Of a stretch of DNA of 64,000 nucleotides, positions 11,561 to 62,360 are shown one piece after another. Location of the stretch: positions 227,570,927 to 227,634,926 of the forward strand of contig NC_084481.1 in NCBI RefSeq assembly GCF_030035675.1. The letters are read 5' to 3'. A program made the position numbers and the translations under genes. This stretch comes from Rhineura floridana. Taxonomy: Eukaryota > Chordata > Lepidosauria > Squamata > Rhineuridae. How positions within the stretch are numbered: the first letter of the stretch is position 1; the number at the start of each line of letters is the position of its first letter. A model generated the notes under the pieces. The model was not told the origin of the DNA. It did no database searches and saw only the letters and a list, made by a program, of their open reading frames with translations.

Positions 11561-11676
11561 CCTCCAGATTTACTCTGGATTTACCATTTTTGCAAGTTTT
11601 GTTTATTTAATGGATTTTCCTCCAGATTTACTCTGGATTTACCATTTTTGCAAGTTTTGTTTATTTAATGGATTTT
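11561..11676. repeat. 58-base tandem duplication
   Basis: The unit CCTCCAGATTTACTCTGGAT... occurs at 11561-11618 and again at 11619-11676 with no difference that I can see, which indicates a recent event. Confidence 0.93.
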
Positions 11677-11689
11677 CCACTGAAATTGT

Positions 11690-11975
11690 GGATGGTTGAT
11701 TAACAGTGACGCAAAAGCCTTCTTGGTGGTAGTTTCCTGTTTGTGGAATGCCCTCCCTAGTGAGATGCACCTGTCTCCCTCATTATTAACATTGAGGAGA
11801 AATGTAAAAACAAGCCTGTTTACCCAAGCTACCCTAAAATTATTAGTTATGAGAGTAGATTATTCCTTCTGGGAGTTTTGAAACTGTATTTAGAAGGTGT
11901 TCTTAACTGTTTTTAGAAGTTTTAATTCTATCGTTTTAGTATAATAAATAAATAATAAAATAAATATTGACTTGT
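11690..11975 (+). mobile_element. L2-type LINE 3' end
   Basis: GTTTCCTGTTTGTGGAATGC CCTCCC encodes the LWNALP motif of the L2 RT C-terminus, followed by ACCCAAGCTACC, a T-rich 3' UTR and an AATAAATAAATAATAAA tail. Confidence 0.75.
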
Positions 11976-12726
11976 GTGCCAGCCTGGGTTCCTTTGGATG
12001 TATTTTAATAAATCAACAATAATAATTAAATAGGGAAATAATTTAGAATGATATTTCAATGAGGATGTCATCGTGTGGACACTGTAGAAAATTTGCATGC
12101 AGGAGCTTAACCGAGTCCTCTGTAGGAAGCACCCTGAAAGACTGTCATTGTAAGCACCCAGAATCTGGCTATCATAAAATTGTGGATACTAATATCAGCA
12201 AATCTTTAATCCAGTCTTAAAAGAAGAGGAAATAATTCTCCTGTAATAATTTCTGATTTGGGGGGAATATTTATCAGATTATACATTTTTTATTGTTTTA
12301 TTTTTGTAATGGAGAATATTCTTACCAGTTTTTAAAACATATATATATATGTTTTATTTACTTTTTCTTGAAGACAGTAAATAAACCCCATCATATACAT
12401 TTTTAAATGGAATTTATGAGTATGATACATCCAACACATAACCAGGATGAACTGGATTGAGTCGAATTCAAGGACTAATTAAATATTGAATAAAAATAGC
12501 TATTTTAAATGTGTAACAAAACCCTGACCACTTTTTGAAAAAGAGATAGAAGTCATTTCTGGAGGGGGCAATTTTGGGAAGGAAAGCTGTGGGGAGTAGA
12601 GGGAAACAACGTCTCAACACTTCCTCTGCCAACTGCTTCTCCGCTTTTCTATCTCTGGTTAGCGGCCCGAGGCCTAGACAAGAATAGCAATATGAAACAT
12701 CAGCTACTTTCATTAGCAGGCAGTAG
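11976..12726. other. intergenic DNA, nothing recognised
   Basis: AT-rich with a short (TA)n at 12341-12350. The 92-codon minus-strand ORF at 12468-12746 has no recognisable domain. Confidence 0.45.
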
Positions 12727-13110
12727 GGTTGGATGAATTCATCCATGCTGGTTTCTCATTTTTCTTTAGTTCAGCTCGCCACATCAGTTTGCAATATTTT
12801 TATTTTAAAAAAGTCCTCATGAAAATATATCTCAGTGTATTTTTGAAATTTGCTTGCAATTTTGCCTAATATACAAGTTTGTCAGCAATTTCCCCTCATA
12901 AAATGCATATAGTGCATATTGGGGGCAATTTTCTCTAATATGATACTTTTTTTTTTTACTAATAAATGCATTTATGTACTCATTTTTGGTTGGAGTATTT
13001 CCATTTTGGATAGTTGCATTTTCAGTTTATGTATTGTTTTGGGAACTGTGAACTGGGCAGATTTGCAATAAAATACAAACCAAACAAATTTCTTCCTTAT
13101 CCCCAACAGG
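12727..13110 (-). repeat. AT-rich periodic repeat copy
   Basis: Starts TAGGGTTGGATGAATTCATC and runs TTTCTCATTTTTC...GCATTTATGTACTCATT...GTATTGTTTTGGGAACTG to CCTTATCCCC. Orientation is opposite to the copies at 30.2, 32.3 and 47.6 kb. Confidence 0.7.
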
Positions 13111-13465
13111 CCTCTGCACTGGATTGGCCAGGCCTGGTATAAATACTAGGAGCCTGGCCTTTTGCCTGGCCTGGTCAAGAAACAAGTACCTCCCGACTGC
13201 AGCACATCAGGCTCCAGCTCATCAGGGATCCTGGACTGGAGTGCACACATTGCAACAGCAGATTTAGGTATGGCTGCCCAGAGCGTCAACATTCCAATTC
13301 CACGCTGAAGCAGCTTGGTTGATTGATTGGCTCACTCTATGATCTTCTGTCCCCACTACAAATGCCCCTCTTAAAACAGTACTTCAAAACACAGCACCCA
13401 TAGCCTCAGGAAGGGCAGCAGCTCAAAGAACCCATGCCTCCTCCAACCCACCTCCCCCCCCCATT

Positions 13466-13562
13466 TTGTTGGACTACAACTCATCTTAGTCCCTGACCAT
13501 TGACCATGCTGGCTGGGGCTGATGGGAGATTGTCATCATCTAGAGGGCCACAGATTCCCTGC
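13466..13562. mobile_element. hAT-type palindromic MITE, partial
   Basis: GTTGGACTACAACTCATC, CCATGCTGGCTGGGGCTGAT and CTAGAGGGCCACAGATTCC are the standard blocks of the 'TACAACTCCCAT' MITE family, seen with clear target duplications at 17.25 and 50.15 kb. Confidence 0.65.
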
Positions 13563-15654
13563 TCTTTAAGTAGAGGATCAGCTGGTTGTTGACCACAAAA
13601 TGGAGCTCTTCAAACCTGCCACCATTTCTTCTTTATGCTGCATGGGTGGCCATGCACATTCAACATGCTCTTCTAACATAAGGCCTTCCAGTTACCCACA
13701 GTGCCACTCCCAGCGTGGTGCCCCACCACTTGCCAGCTTCTCTGGTTCCACTTTGTTGCTATGTCTTACGTCCTCTCTCTCTCCCCCCTCCCCCACAGAC
13801 TCAAGAATAAATACAACGGACACCTTTCTTCATTTAGGCATATTTTTCTTTTGTGGCACACCAGAGGGTTTCATGTGTTGGGGCATTAAACTGGGGGCAG
13901 TGTGCTTGGAAATGGTACAAGACTCCATCCATTCACACTGAAATGTTTGGGGATGCTGCAACTTTATCAGAGCTCATGCACTCACATCTCCTATTCACAG
14001 ATTGTATTATTTTCATTCATTGCTTGTTACAAGGACAGTCTCCTATATGAATTCCACATTCCCTACAGAAATTAGATATGGATGGCAAGTAAAATGTACT
14101 CATTATTGACTTTTCTCAAAACCGCCCCTCTTCCCCAATGATAATTCTTCCACCAGCAAACCCTTACGTGCCCATAAAAATGACACCATGTAATCTTCAA
14201 TATCTTTTAGCTTAATATTTTTCCAGTATTCTATACCATACTGTATCCTCACCCTCATTCTAATTAAAACAGAGAACAGCAGCGGAAGGCCAGGTTTCAG
14301 GGTGGGGGGAGGAAATAAGAGTGTAGTATCAATGGACAATCTGTCAGCAGTTTTGCATTAAATCTGGAATAAACCTAGGCTTCAATGAAGGATTTTTGTC
14401 GTGTTCACTGGTAACTAAGGTATGCCCTGATCGACCATGCAGCAGTGCAGAGGTGTGAACGACCCGTTGAAGATCAGTTGTGTGATTATTTTCATGAAGA
14501 TACAAATTCCAGATCAGCCTGGGCAAAGGAATGACAGAAGAGTCAGAGGGGCTGCTGATCTGTTTGTTCCTTCCTGTCGTTTGCCCATTCATAGCTGCTC
14601 TCCTTTTCTGTGGAGGGAAAAAGATATGGGGAAGACCGCTATACTGCTTCCAGGAGGGGACGGCAGGGTAGGGTGGCGGCAGTGGCACTCCGCTGACTTC
14701 CCCAATGGCTGAGTCGCTGCTGCTTACTGGGAAGGAGAGTGGGAGGTGGCAGGGAGGTCAGCGCAGGGCAAACACACTGGCAGGACTGGCAGGAGCACTG
14801 GATTGGCTCTACTGGTGCATTTGCATCACACCAACCTCCCTGCCACCTCTCTGCCTTCCGCTTGGTGAGCACCAGCAGTGACCCGGCTGTTGAGAGGTTA
14901 GGTGAGCACCAGCAGCCCCACCATGCCCTACGCTACTAACTTTTTCCAGACACGGAGGAAAAAGCAATTTAGGAAGGGAGACCGTTTTGAGCAGGCAAAT
15001 GGCAGGAAGGAGAGGGTTAAGCAACAGTTTTCCCTTCTTTGCCATTCTTCCTACTGTCAACAGCATCCTCCTAAGTCGCTTTGCATTTAATTTTTTTTTT
15101 AAATGGGGGCGGGGAATAATCACACTACCACTTGTCACATGCGACTGAAGTCTAAGATTGGCATCTGCTCCAGAGTATCCTACTGAGTTCTGAATCAGAA
15201 AAATTAAGTCTGTATCATCAACAGTAAGAAACTTAAATCAGTTCATTCATTTAAGTCTCTAAGATATCTAATGTGAAATTATGGAACAAATTCTTCTCTG
15301 GTGTAAGTCAAGGTGGCAGAGCACCCGTCTGGAAAAAAAAATAGATAAGTGGCAAACCTAGTGCCTGTTACACTTGCAGCTATTTATAGTTCATTCGATC
15401 TAGGTGCTACTGCCCAGTTTTCTGAAAAAAACGAAGTCAAATGAGAAGCGTCATACTAATTCAAAATAGGGATGCTACAGGAGTTTGTACGGCAGAGGTG
15501 TTGGATGGTTGACTTGGTACATTTCTGCTTCACTTTTCTTATGGAACTCAAGATGGTGTATACAAGACTCCCAGCTGTTCTACCATTCAGGCATGGAACA
15601 CACCCAACCCACACCTACGAAGCTTCAGCTAGGTGGCGACATCATGGACCCTCA
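13563..15654. other. intergenic DNA without recognised genes
   Basis: Includes a moderately GC-rich part at 14640-14900. ORFs of up to 114 codons overlap on both strands, and none resembles a known protein. No transposon ends were recognised. Confidence 0.45.
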
Positions 15655-15945
15655 GAGGGATGGATGAATATGTTCCTTTTGGGTCCTCTCTGTTTCTCAT
15701 TTTTCCAATCCTAAACTCAGTTCTCTACATTTCTGCAGAGATTTTTTTTTAATCCTTATGAAATTTTATCTGCATTTCAGTGCAAATTTCTCATTATAAA
15801 TACTTTTTTGCAGTGCTTTTTTTTGTGACGGTAATCACCCATAAGGAATACCAGCACCTCATTTTTTAAAATAAAAAAGCACAAGTTTTTGTTTGTATTT
15901 TTGCCCTATATACACATTTTTGCACTTCAAACAAAATCAAATTTA
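15655..15945 (-). repeat. AT-rich periodic repeat copy, partial
   Basis: GGGATGGATGAATATG, TCTCTGTTTCTCATTTTTCC, TGCAGAGATTTTTTTTTAAT and CACATTTTTGCACTTC follow in the order of the family. The middle is degraded. Confidence 0.6.
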
Positions 15946-16204
15946 TCCCGTCCGGGTCCTCAGACTATGTCCTGGGATTCCAGAACTGTCTGCATGTACT
16001 TGCCATCTACCCATTAAATCCTTATTCTCCCATCTCAGCAGTGTAGCTTAACATCAACTCAATGAAGTCTACAGCCGATGAATTAACCAAGAGCATGTGA
16101 CTTCATTCCCACCCCACTTTGGATAAGAATTGCTTTCCAACGCTCCATGCTTGGAAGAAGCAAGATGGAATTGAAGACTTGGGTGCACAAATATGGAACT
16201 GACA

Positions 16205-16390
16205 CTGACTCTGTGTGATGTAGTTGTTAAGAGTGCCAGACTAGAACCAGGCAGATCCAGGTTCAAACCCCCACATAGCTATGGAGCTAACCGGATGTTC
16301 TTTGACTCGCCACTCTCTCTCAATCTTACCCAATCTCACAGGGTTGTTGTGAGCATAAAAGGGAAGGGAAAGAACTATGTATACTATACT
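16205..16390 (+). mobile_element. tRNA-headed SINE
   Basis: GTGATGTAGTTGTTAAGAGT (A-box-like) and CAGGTTCAAACCCCCACATA (B-box-like) are followed by CTCTCTCTCAATCTTACC and CACAGGGTTGTTGTGAGCAT, the usual body of a squamate tRNA SINE. Confidence 0.8.
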
Positions 16391-16401
16391 GAGCCTTTAG
16401 A

Positions 16402-16503
16402 GCAGGAGTGGGGAATCTTTGGCCCATCAGATGTGGCTGAACTACAACTCCCATTGCCCGTGACTATTGGCCATGCTGGCTGGGGCTGATGGGATCCAAC
16501 AGC
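16402..16503. mobile_element. hAT-type palindromic MITE
   Basis: GCAGGAGTGGGGAATCTTTG GCCC at the left, then AACTACAACTCCCATTGCCC and CCATGCTGGCTGGGGCTGAT. The right arm is shortened where L2 sequence begins. Confidence 0.75.
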
Positions 16504-17725
16504 CGGATTGTTCTCCTTGATCTCTTGGTGGCTTTCGAAACTGTAGACACCCTTTTGGCTTGGAGTGTCATAGGGAGGTGGGCATTGTGGGCACTGTGCT
16601 TCAGCGGTTCCATTCCTATCTCTAGAGCTGCTTCCAGGCAGCAGTTATGGGAGGCTACTGTTCAGCATCATGGGAGCTGCCCTGTGATGTTCTGCAGGGT
16701 TCCATCTTGTATCTCATGCTACTTAACTTCTATATGAAGCCACTGGAAGCTGTCATCAGGAGATTGGGAATGAAGTGTCATCAATATGCAGATGGTATCC
16801 AGCTCTGAATCGGGAGAGGCAGTTGGAGTGTTAGACTAATACTTGTAGGTGGTGATAGGCTAGATGTGGGGCAATAAATTGAGACTGAATTGTGAAAAGA
16901 GAAAGGTATTATGTGTCCCAAATTCTTGCATCCGGGACATGGAGAGACAGCCTATTTTGAACAGGGTTGCACTCTCTTGGAAGGAGCAGGTCCGCAGCTT
17001 GGAGGTGCTCCTGGATTCAACACTATGACTGAAGGCTCAGGCGGCTAGGAGTGCCTTTTTCTAGCTCCAGCAGGTTCGCCAACTTTGGCCCCTTTTGGAC
17101 AGAAATGACTTGGCTTCTGTACTCCATTCTCCGGTAACTCCTAGATTGGATTATACTGGCTGGGGTTCCCTTTAGATCTTCTATAACCTTCAGTGGTTCC
17201 CAGTTCGCTTCCAGGCCCAATTCAAGGTGATCTTTCCCTACAGACCCTCTACAGCAGCCTTTCTCAACCAGTGTGCCTCCAGATGTTGTTGGACCACAAC
17301 TCCCATCAGCCTCAGCCAGCTTTGCCAATGGTCAGGAAAGATGGGAATTGTGGTCCAACAACATCTGGAGGCACACTGGTTGGGAAAGGCTGCTCTACAG
17401 TGGTAAGATCAGCAATGGGATTTCCACTGCCCTCAGAAGCGGCATGTGGTGGTGGCCCGGGAGAGGACATCCTCTGTGGTGGCCCCTAAGATGAGGAACT
17501 CCCTCCCCACAGAGGTGTGTCTGGCAGCTTCACTATATAATTTTTGACAAATGCTGAAAATGCAACTCTTTACCCTAGCCTTTGACACCTTAGATGTATA
17601 TTCTTAGGACCCACTCTGATGTTTGTGACTGTAAGTTGTTTTAAATTGTTTTAAGGATGTATTTTGCATTGTTGTAACCCGCCCTTCCAACTCAGAGTAA
17701 AGGGCAGATAATAAATTAATAACAA
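16499..17725 (+). mobile_element. decayed L2-type LINE, split by a MITE
   Basis: Remnants in register with the open L2 copy at 24.4-26.2 kb: LDLLVAFETVD (for LDLSAAFDTID), TGTTCTGCAGGGTTCCATCTTG (GVPQGS region), CATCAATATGCAGATGGTAT (HQYADD) and the C-terminal R..SVVAPK part near 17450. Many stops and frame changes; an old copy. A hAT MITE (17255-17392) sits inside. Ends with CGCCCTTCCAACTCAGAGTA and an AATAAATTAATAA tail. Confidence 0.82.
17255..17392. mobile_element. hAT-type palindromic MITE with 8-base target duplication
   Basis: A complete 138-base foldback element. Its left arm (CAGCCTTTCTCAACCAGTGT...) is the reverse complement of the right arm (...GGTTGGGAAAGGCTG) over more than 50 bases. 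It is flanked by CTCTACAG at 17247-17254 and 17393-17400. An 8-base duplication and ends starting CAG are the hallmarks of hAT transposons. It has no coding capacity. Confidence 0.93.
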
Positions 17726-18234
17726 TAGCAACATCTTAGATGAAATGTGGGATGTAACAATTTTAAAACCTGGCAAAATGGATTTCCAGAAGCCATATCC
17801 TGTGTGCTACACTTCTTCAGCTGGAGTGACATGCAGTAGTTGCCACAAAATGTAAACTAACACACCAAGAAAAAGGAAAAGAGAAAGACTGATTGTACCT
17901 TCATTTTCCTTGCTGGTGTGGTAGGTTTATGTTGTTCGGGAAGGACCACTCTGTGATGTTCCGTGGGTTGGAAGGTTAGCAGAGGCAGCTCTGGCTTGCC
18001 TGATGGCAGCTTCTGCATGGACGCTCCGAGGGGTGCATGTTCCCTGTGTTAAGTTTTTTGATTTCTTACCTGAAAGTGAAAGTGTAAAACTGGCACTTTC
18101 CAAATTTTTCTTTTTTAGACCAAGAAAAATAAATCTAGTGTATGAAAAGTAAAACAGATTATAGAAAGCTAGAATTCAGACTACAGATTCAGACTACTTA
18201 TTTTTTTCAAACCAGGAAAATAAATGACTCTCAG
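17726..18234. other. intergenic DNA, nothing recognised
   Basis: AT-rich, downstream of the presumed LRRC9 3' end. No feature could be supported. Confidence 0.45.
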
Positions 18235-18680
18235 ATAGGGATGGAAAGATGGTCAGTTTCGGCTCTCTCGCCTTCTCATTTTTTCTAATCCTAAATTCAG
18301 TTCCCATATTTCTGCAGCAGTTTGTGATTTTTTTCCCTTCACCATAAAATTCTTCATCATTTTACTGTGAACGCTCCTAATGAACATATTTTTACATGCA
18401 TACTTGACTAATGTACTCATTTTTGCCAGCAATTTCTCATAATGCATTTTTGTATGGTATTTTCACCAATATATCCAGTTTTGTGCACATTTCACTAGTG
18501 CATGCACGTTTATGCACACTTTCCCTTAATATAATGAATTTTTGTGAACATGGTTTTGTTGGAGAACTGCCTCACAAAATTTCAAAGGGTGGCTGCATTT
18601 CCGTTCTCTCATTGTTTCGGAAAGTGAAAATGTCATAAATTTGGCTTGAAATGCAAACTGAATCGATTTTTCTTTTGGCC
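18235..18680 (-). repeat. AT-rich periodic repeat copy
   Basis: Starts TAGGGATGGAAAGATGG and carries TCTCATTTTTTCTAATCC, repeated 'CATTTTTG.ATG.TATTTTCA' units and TTGTTTCGGAAAGTGAAAAT. One of the longer copies. Confidence 0.75.
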
Positions 18681-18710
18681 AGGTATACATATCAGATCTC
18701 AGGGCTTCAC

Positions 18711-18716
18711 TTTAAT
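18711..18716 (-). promoter_or_regulatory. candidate polyadenylation signal ATTAAA
   Basis: On the minus strand ATTAAA lies about 200 bases after the proposed LRRC9 stop. It is the commonest variant of AATAAA. No AATAAA was noticed on this strand between it and the stop. Such hexamers are frequent by chance in AT-rich DNA, so this is only a candidate. Confidence 0.25.
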
Positions 18717-18911
18717 ACTTTTAAAAAAGATGAATGTGGGGCTCTCAGGAGCACAGCTGATGTTCATAGCGCCCCCCCCAAATGGTGCTGGAAATATATC
18801 CCATTTGCCTGACTTATAAAGGAGAAATGGCAACAGAATGTATGTGTTCTTTCTACAAAGCCCATCCTGTCTTACAGCTTTGCCAGTTTTCTCTCTCTCT
18901 CCTTGGTTAGT

Positions 18912-58631
<39,720 letters not shown>

Positions 58632-58790
58632 CTTGGGGAGATTTAAAAGAGAATCAAGATTGGGACACCTTTTCTTTGGCATGGAAGTATTCAGTTGCAG
58701 CACCTACCCAAAAGCCCACATTTTCCCAGGGAAAGCCCGTCACTCTCCACTGACAGGTTAATACTATTTTATATATCAAGGTATAGGGAT

Positions 58791-60882
58791 GGAGGGGAGG
58801 GGAGGGAAGCTATGAGAGAACTAGAAAAAGTCCTCAGATGTAAAGATGTATCACTGAACACTAAAGTCTGGATAATTCAGACCATGATATTCCCAGTCTG
58901 TATGTATGTATGTGAAAGTTGGACAGTGAAAAAAGCAGATAAGAGAAAAATCAACTCATTTGAAATGTGGTGTTGGAGGGGAGCTTCGCGCATACCATGG
59001 ACTTCTAAAAAGACAAATAATTGGGTGTTAGAACAAATTAAACCAGAACTATCGTTAGAAGCTAAAATGATGAAACTGAGGTTATCATACTTTGGACACA
59101 TCATGAGAAGACATGATTCATTAGAAAAGATAATAATGTTGGGAAAAACAGAAGGGAGTAGAAAAAGAGAAAGGCCAAACAAGAGATGGATTCATTCCAT
59201 AAAAGAAGCCACAGACCTGAACTAGATTTAGATTTGTTTATTTCGATACAAGAGCAGCAAATTTAAAACAATAAGATTGTAAACCAATCAGATCAGATCA
59301 GGTAAAACCAGATCAGGTACAAAATAGTTACAACAAGTAGTTTAACAATAGTTTGACAAGTGTTAAAATGCTTGGGCCAAGCTCTTTCTGCATGCCATGG
59401 CCGCCACACAAAATCTCACCACCATGGTGGATCATGGTCGTCGAGTAAAACATGCACCTGGATATCTTCAAAAGGTCTGAATCTTTTTAAAAGGCAAGGG
59501 GATCTAAACAAAGTGTGAAGGTCTGTATAAAAGGAGCAACGTAATATGACATGCTCTACCCCTTCTATCGCTCCAGAACCACAAATACAGACCCGTTCTT
59601 TTAGCGGTACTTTCTTATATCTCCCCTCCAATACAGCAGAGGGGAGAACGTTAAATCTGGCCAGAGAGAATGCCCTCCTATACTTGGGGATGCTTAAGGA
59701 AGTTAAATAAGGCGCGGGTACAGGTGCTCTTACACTGGGCCCTATATTGTTGAACGCCGACAATTGGCTCATATTGTGCTGGAGCTCAATGTCCCTAATA
59801 CGTAAAGAAATAAGCTCTTTAGCTTTAAAGTATCCCAGTCGTAGTATATCTGGCCATGAGAAACCCATAGACAGCAACTTGGAGTTCATTGGACGTTTCC
59901 AACCCGATTGATATGGATCTGTGAGAGTTAATGGGGCAAGTCCCAGTGAGGACCCGTATACCCATTCATCCCGTATACCCAAGCCCTAGTGTCAACCAGC
60001 AAGGTACCTAACTCCCGACGTAACGCAACATTTGGCACACAACAAGGTAGACCTAGAATGTTCCTGATAAATTTGGACTGTGTCCATTCCAGGGGGGCAT
60101 AGTTACCCTGGGTGCATAGTTGTGAGCCGTATAGGAGTTGAGGTACTATTTTAGAATTAAAGACCAGCATTGCCGCAGGGATATATTGACCCCGCCTTAG
60201 AAAAGAAAAAAGTGAGAAGTGCCCTAATGCTTCTCTGCGCACTTGCAGCAGCGTTTCTTAGATGGAAATTCCAAGAACCCGAGGAGTGAAAGGTGATCCC
60301 CAAGTATCTAAAAAAGGGGACTTGTTCAATCAGGTGATTATTTAGTCTCCAACGATGTTTAAGTCTTTTACGGGTAAATACTATGACCTTGGACTTGTCG
60401 TAGTTAATTGTAAGATACTCTGTCTCACAAAAGAGACTGAGTGGTCTCAGAAGGCGATGTAAACCCACGCATGTTAAAGACAGGAGAGCGGCATCACCCG
60501 CATACAAAAGGGACGACAGTGGTCTTCCCGCCAATATAGGCGGGTGAGCATTTTCCCCAGCAAGATGTTTGATTAGTGGATTAATATAAAAATTGAACAA
60601 TGATGGCGCAAGAATGCAACCCTGCTTTACCCCATTGTCTGTCGGGATAGGGGCAGTTAACTGGACCACACGGTTGCACCTGACCTTTAAATAGGTGTTC
60701 TCGTAGAGGCCCTGGATCAGAAGAAGTCGCCTATCTATATTATATTCACTCAGTTTTTCCCATAGACAGACCTGAACTTACAAGATCTGAACGGGGTGGT
60801 TTATAACAGATGCTACTGGAGGTCACTGATTCATGGGCTTGCCAAAAGTCAAAATCGATGGGAAGGCACACAACAACAACAG
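58791..60882 (+). mobile_element. BovB (RTE) LINE 3' part, split by a LINE
   Basis: 58806-59223 encodes AMRELEKVLRCKDVSLNTKV, WTVKKADKRKINSFEMWCWR and FGHIMRRHDSLEKIIMLGKT; 60767-60882 continues LQDLNGVVYNRC and the 3' end. CATGGGCTTGCCAAAAGTCA and GGCACACAACAACAAC close it. It matches 50295-51065 closely. The gap is a minus-strand LINE. Confidence 0.9.
59224..60766 (-). mobile_element. LINE of I/Ingi-Vingi-like type, 5' truncated, nested in BovB
   Basis: Minus-strand fragments: VKQGCILAPSLFNFYINPLI, LLYAGDAALLSLT (the YADD box with a changed residue), YLTINYDKSKVIVFTRK, FRYLGITFHSSGSWNFHL, then LYGSQLCTQGNYAPLEWTQS and YRRAFSLARFNVLPSAVLEG with a terminal C.CGSG...EHVILRC zinc-knuckle-like motif. 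Two frame breaks separate the pieces. ACAGACCTGAACT occurs at both borders (59211-59223 and 60767-60779), a clean target duplication. Clade naming is tentative. Confidence 0.82.
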
Positions 60883-61257
60883 GGATGGAGGAGGAATTCA
60901 ACGTTGTTTGCATTTTAATGAGCAACTACCTAAACCAAACTTCTCAAACTGAAACACAGCTACCCTTTGAAGTTTGCGCTGCAGTTCTTCAACAATGCTT
61001 ACAAAAAATCATATATTGGGGGAAGCGTGCATAAAAATGAATAGATTAGTGAAAATAATATACAAAAATGTATTATACTAGGAAAAATTGCATATAAATA
61101 GTGTTTTAGGAGGAGACATTTGCACTATGGTGAGAATGAATTTTCATAAGGATTTAAAGCACACACACACAAATTGCTGCAGAAATGTGGAGAACTGAAT
61201 TTACGATTGGAAAAATGAGAAATTTAAAGAACTGAAATTAAGAGATCCATCCATGCC
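60881..61257 (+). repeat. AT-rich periodic repeat copy
   Basis: Starts CAGGGATGGAGGAGGAATTC and ends AAGAGATCCATCCATGCC, directly after the BovB tail. Units like AAAAATGTATTATACTAGG are visible. Confidence 0.75.
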
Positions 61258-61530
61258 AACTGTAGTACCTTCACCAGTCTCTCCTTGGCTGGACAATGTG
61301 GGGAACTGATTGTCTAGGCCTGCATAACAGGGCTGCTGCTTCCCTTGTAACTCCTCTCTCTCTGTTTGGCACCTGACCCCCACCTACCACGGACCCCGCT
61401 GCCACCACTGGCAAGGTGGGATGTCCCTGAATTCTCACCCAAAGTTTTTAAAATGAAAGCAGAATCACATTGTGGAACTTTTCCTGTCAGATTTAGTCAT
61501 TTTCTGTCCATACATTGGCTTACGTTTGTC
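61258..61530. other. unassigned intron or flanking DNA
   Basis: No LRRC9 exon or repeat was recognised. Confidence 0.4.
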
Positions 61531-61534
61531 TGCA

Positions 61535-62360
61535 ACAATGGACTGGATGAGGGCTAATAAACTGAGGCTCAATCCAGACAAGACTGAGATGCTACAAGTG
61601 GGTGGTTCTTCTGACCAGATGGTGGATGTCCAACCTGTCTTGGATGGGGTTGCACTCCCCTTGAAGGAGCAGGTTCGTAGCTTGGGGGTTCTCCTAGAAC
61701 GATCTCTGTCACTTGAGGCTCAGGTAGCCTCGGTGGCACAGAGTGCCTTCTACCAACTTTGGTTGGTGGCCCACCTATGCCCCTATCTGGACAGGGATAA
61801 CCTGGCTTCAGTTGTCCATGCTCTGGTAAACTCCAAGTTAGATTACTGCAATGTGCTCTATGTGGGACTGCCCTTGAAGACAGTTCGGAAACTGCAGCTT
61901 GTGCAAAATGCAGCGGCCAGATTGGTAACAGGGACCAGACGGTTCAAACATATAAAACTGGTTCTGGCCCGCTTGCATTGGCTGCCTATATGTTTCCAAG
62001 CTCAATTCAAGGTGCTGGTTTTAACCTATAAAGTCTTACATGGCTTGGGACCACAATACCTGATGGAACACCTCTCCCGACAAGAACCCACCCGTACACT
62101 ATGCTCAACATCAAAGGCCCTCCTCTGGGTGCCTACTTGGAGGGAAGCTCGTAGGATGGCAACAAGGGAGATGGACATCTCAGTGGTGGCCCGCAAATTA
62201 TGGAATGATCCTTTTGACGAGGTGTGCCTGGCGCCCTGTTATCTTTTCGGCGCCAGGTCAAGACTTTCCTTTTCTCCTAGGCATTTTAGCATGTGTTTTT
62301 AAAATGCTTTTTAAAAATGTGGTTTTAAATTTGTATATTTGTTTTTAATGTTTTTAATTG
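61535..62360 (+). mobile_element. L2-type LINE, 3' part of ORF
   Basis: An open frame to 62302 starts TMDWMRANKLRLNPDKTEML, then LDYCNVLYVGLPLKTVRKLQ, LARLHWLPICFQAQFKVLVL and WREARRMATREMDISVVARK. It aligns throughout with 25420-26180. Near the 3' end the frame shifts at CGCCCTG/TTATCTTTTCGGCG. The T-rich UTR is cut at about 62360 by another LINE. Confidence 0.88.

Noticed and set aside
13600-14872. ORFs around 13.6-14.9 kb as exons of a neighbouring gene
   Set aside because: Frames overlap on both strands, contain no conserved motifs and lack convincing paired splice sites.
58632-58703. Upstream extension of LRRC9 exon a (open frame VLQLNTSMPKKR...)
   Set aside because: A strong pyrimidine tract ending CCCCAAG marks the acceptor at 58631, and homology to LRRC9 starts exactly there; the extension looks like intron.
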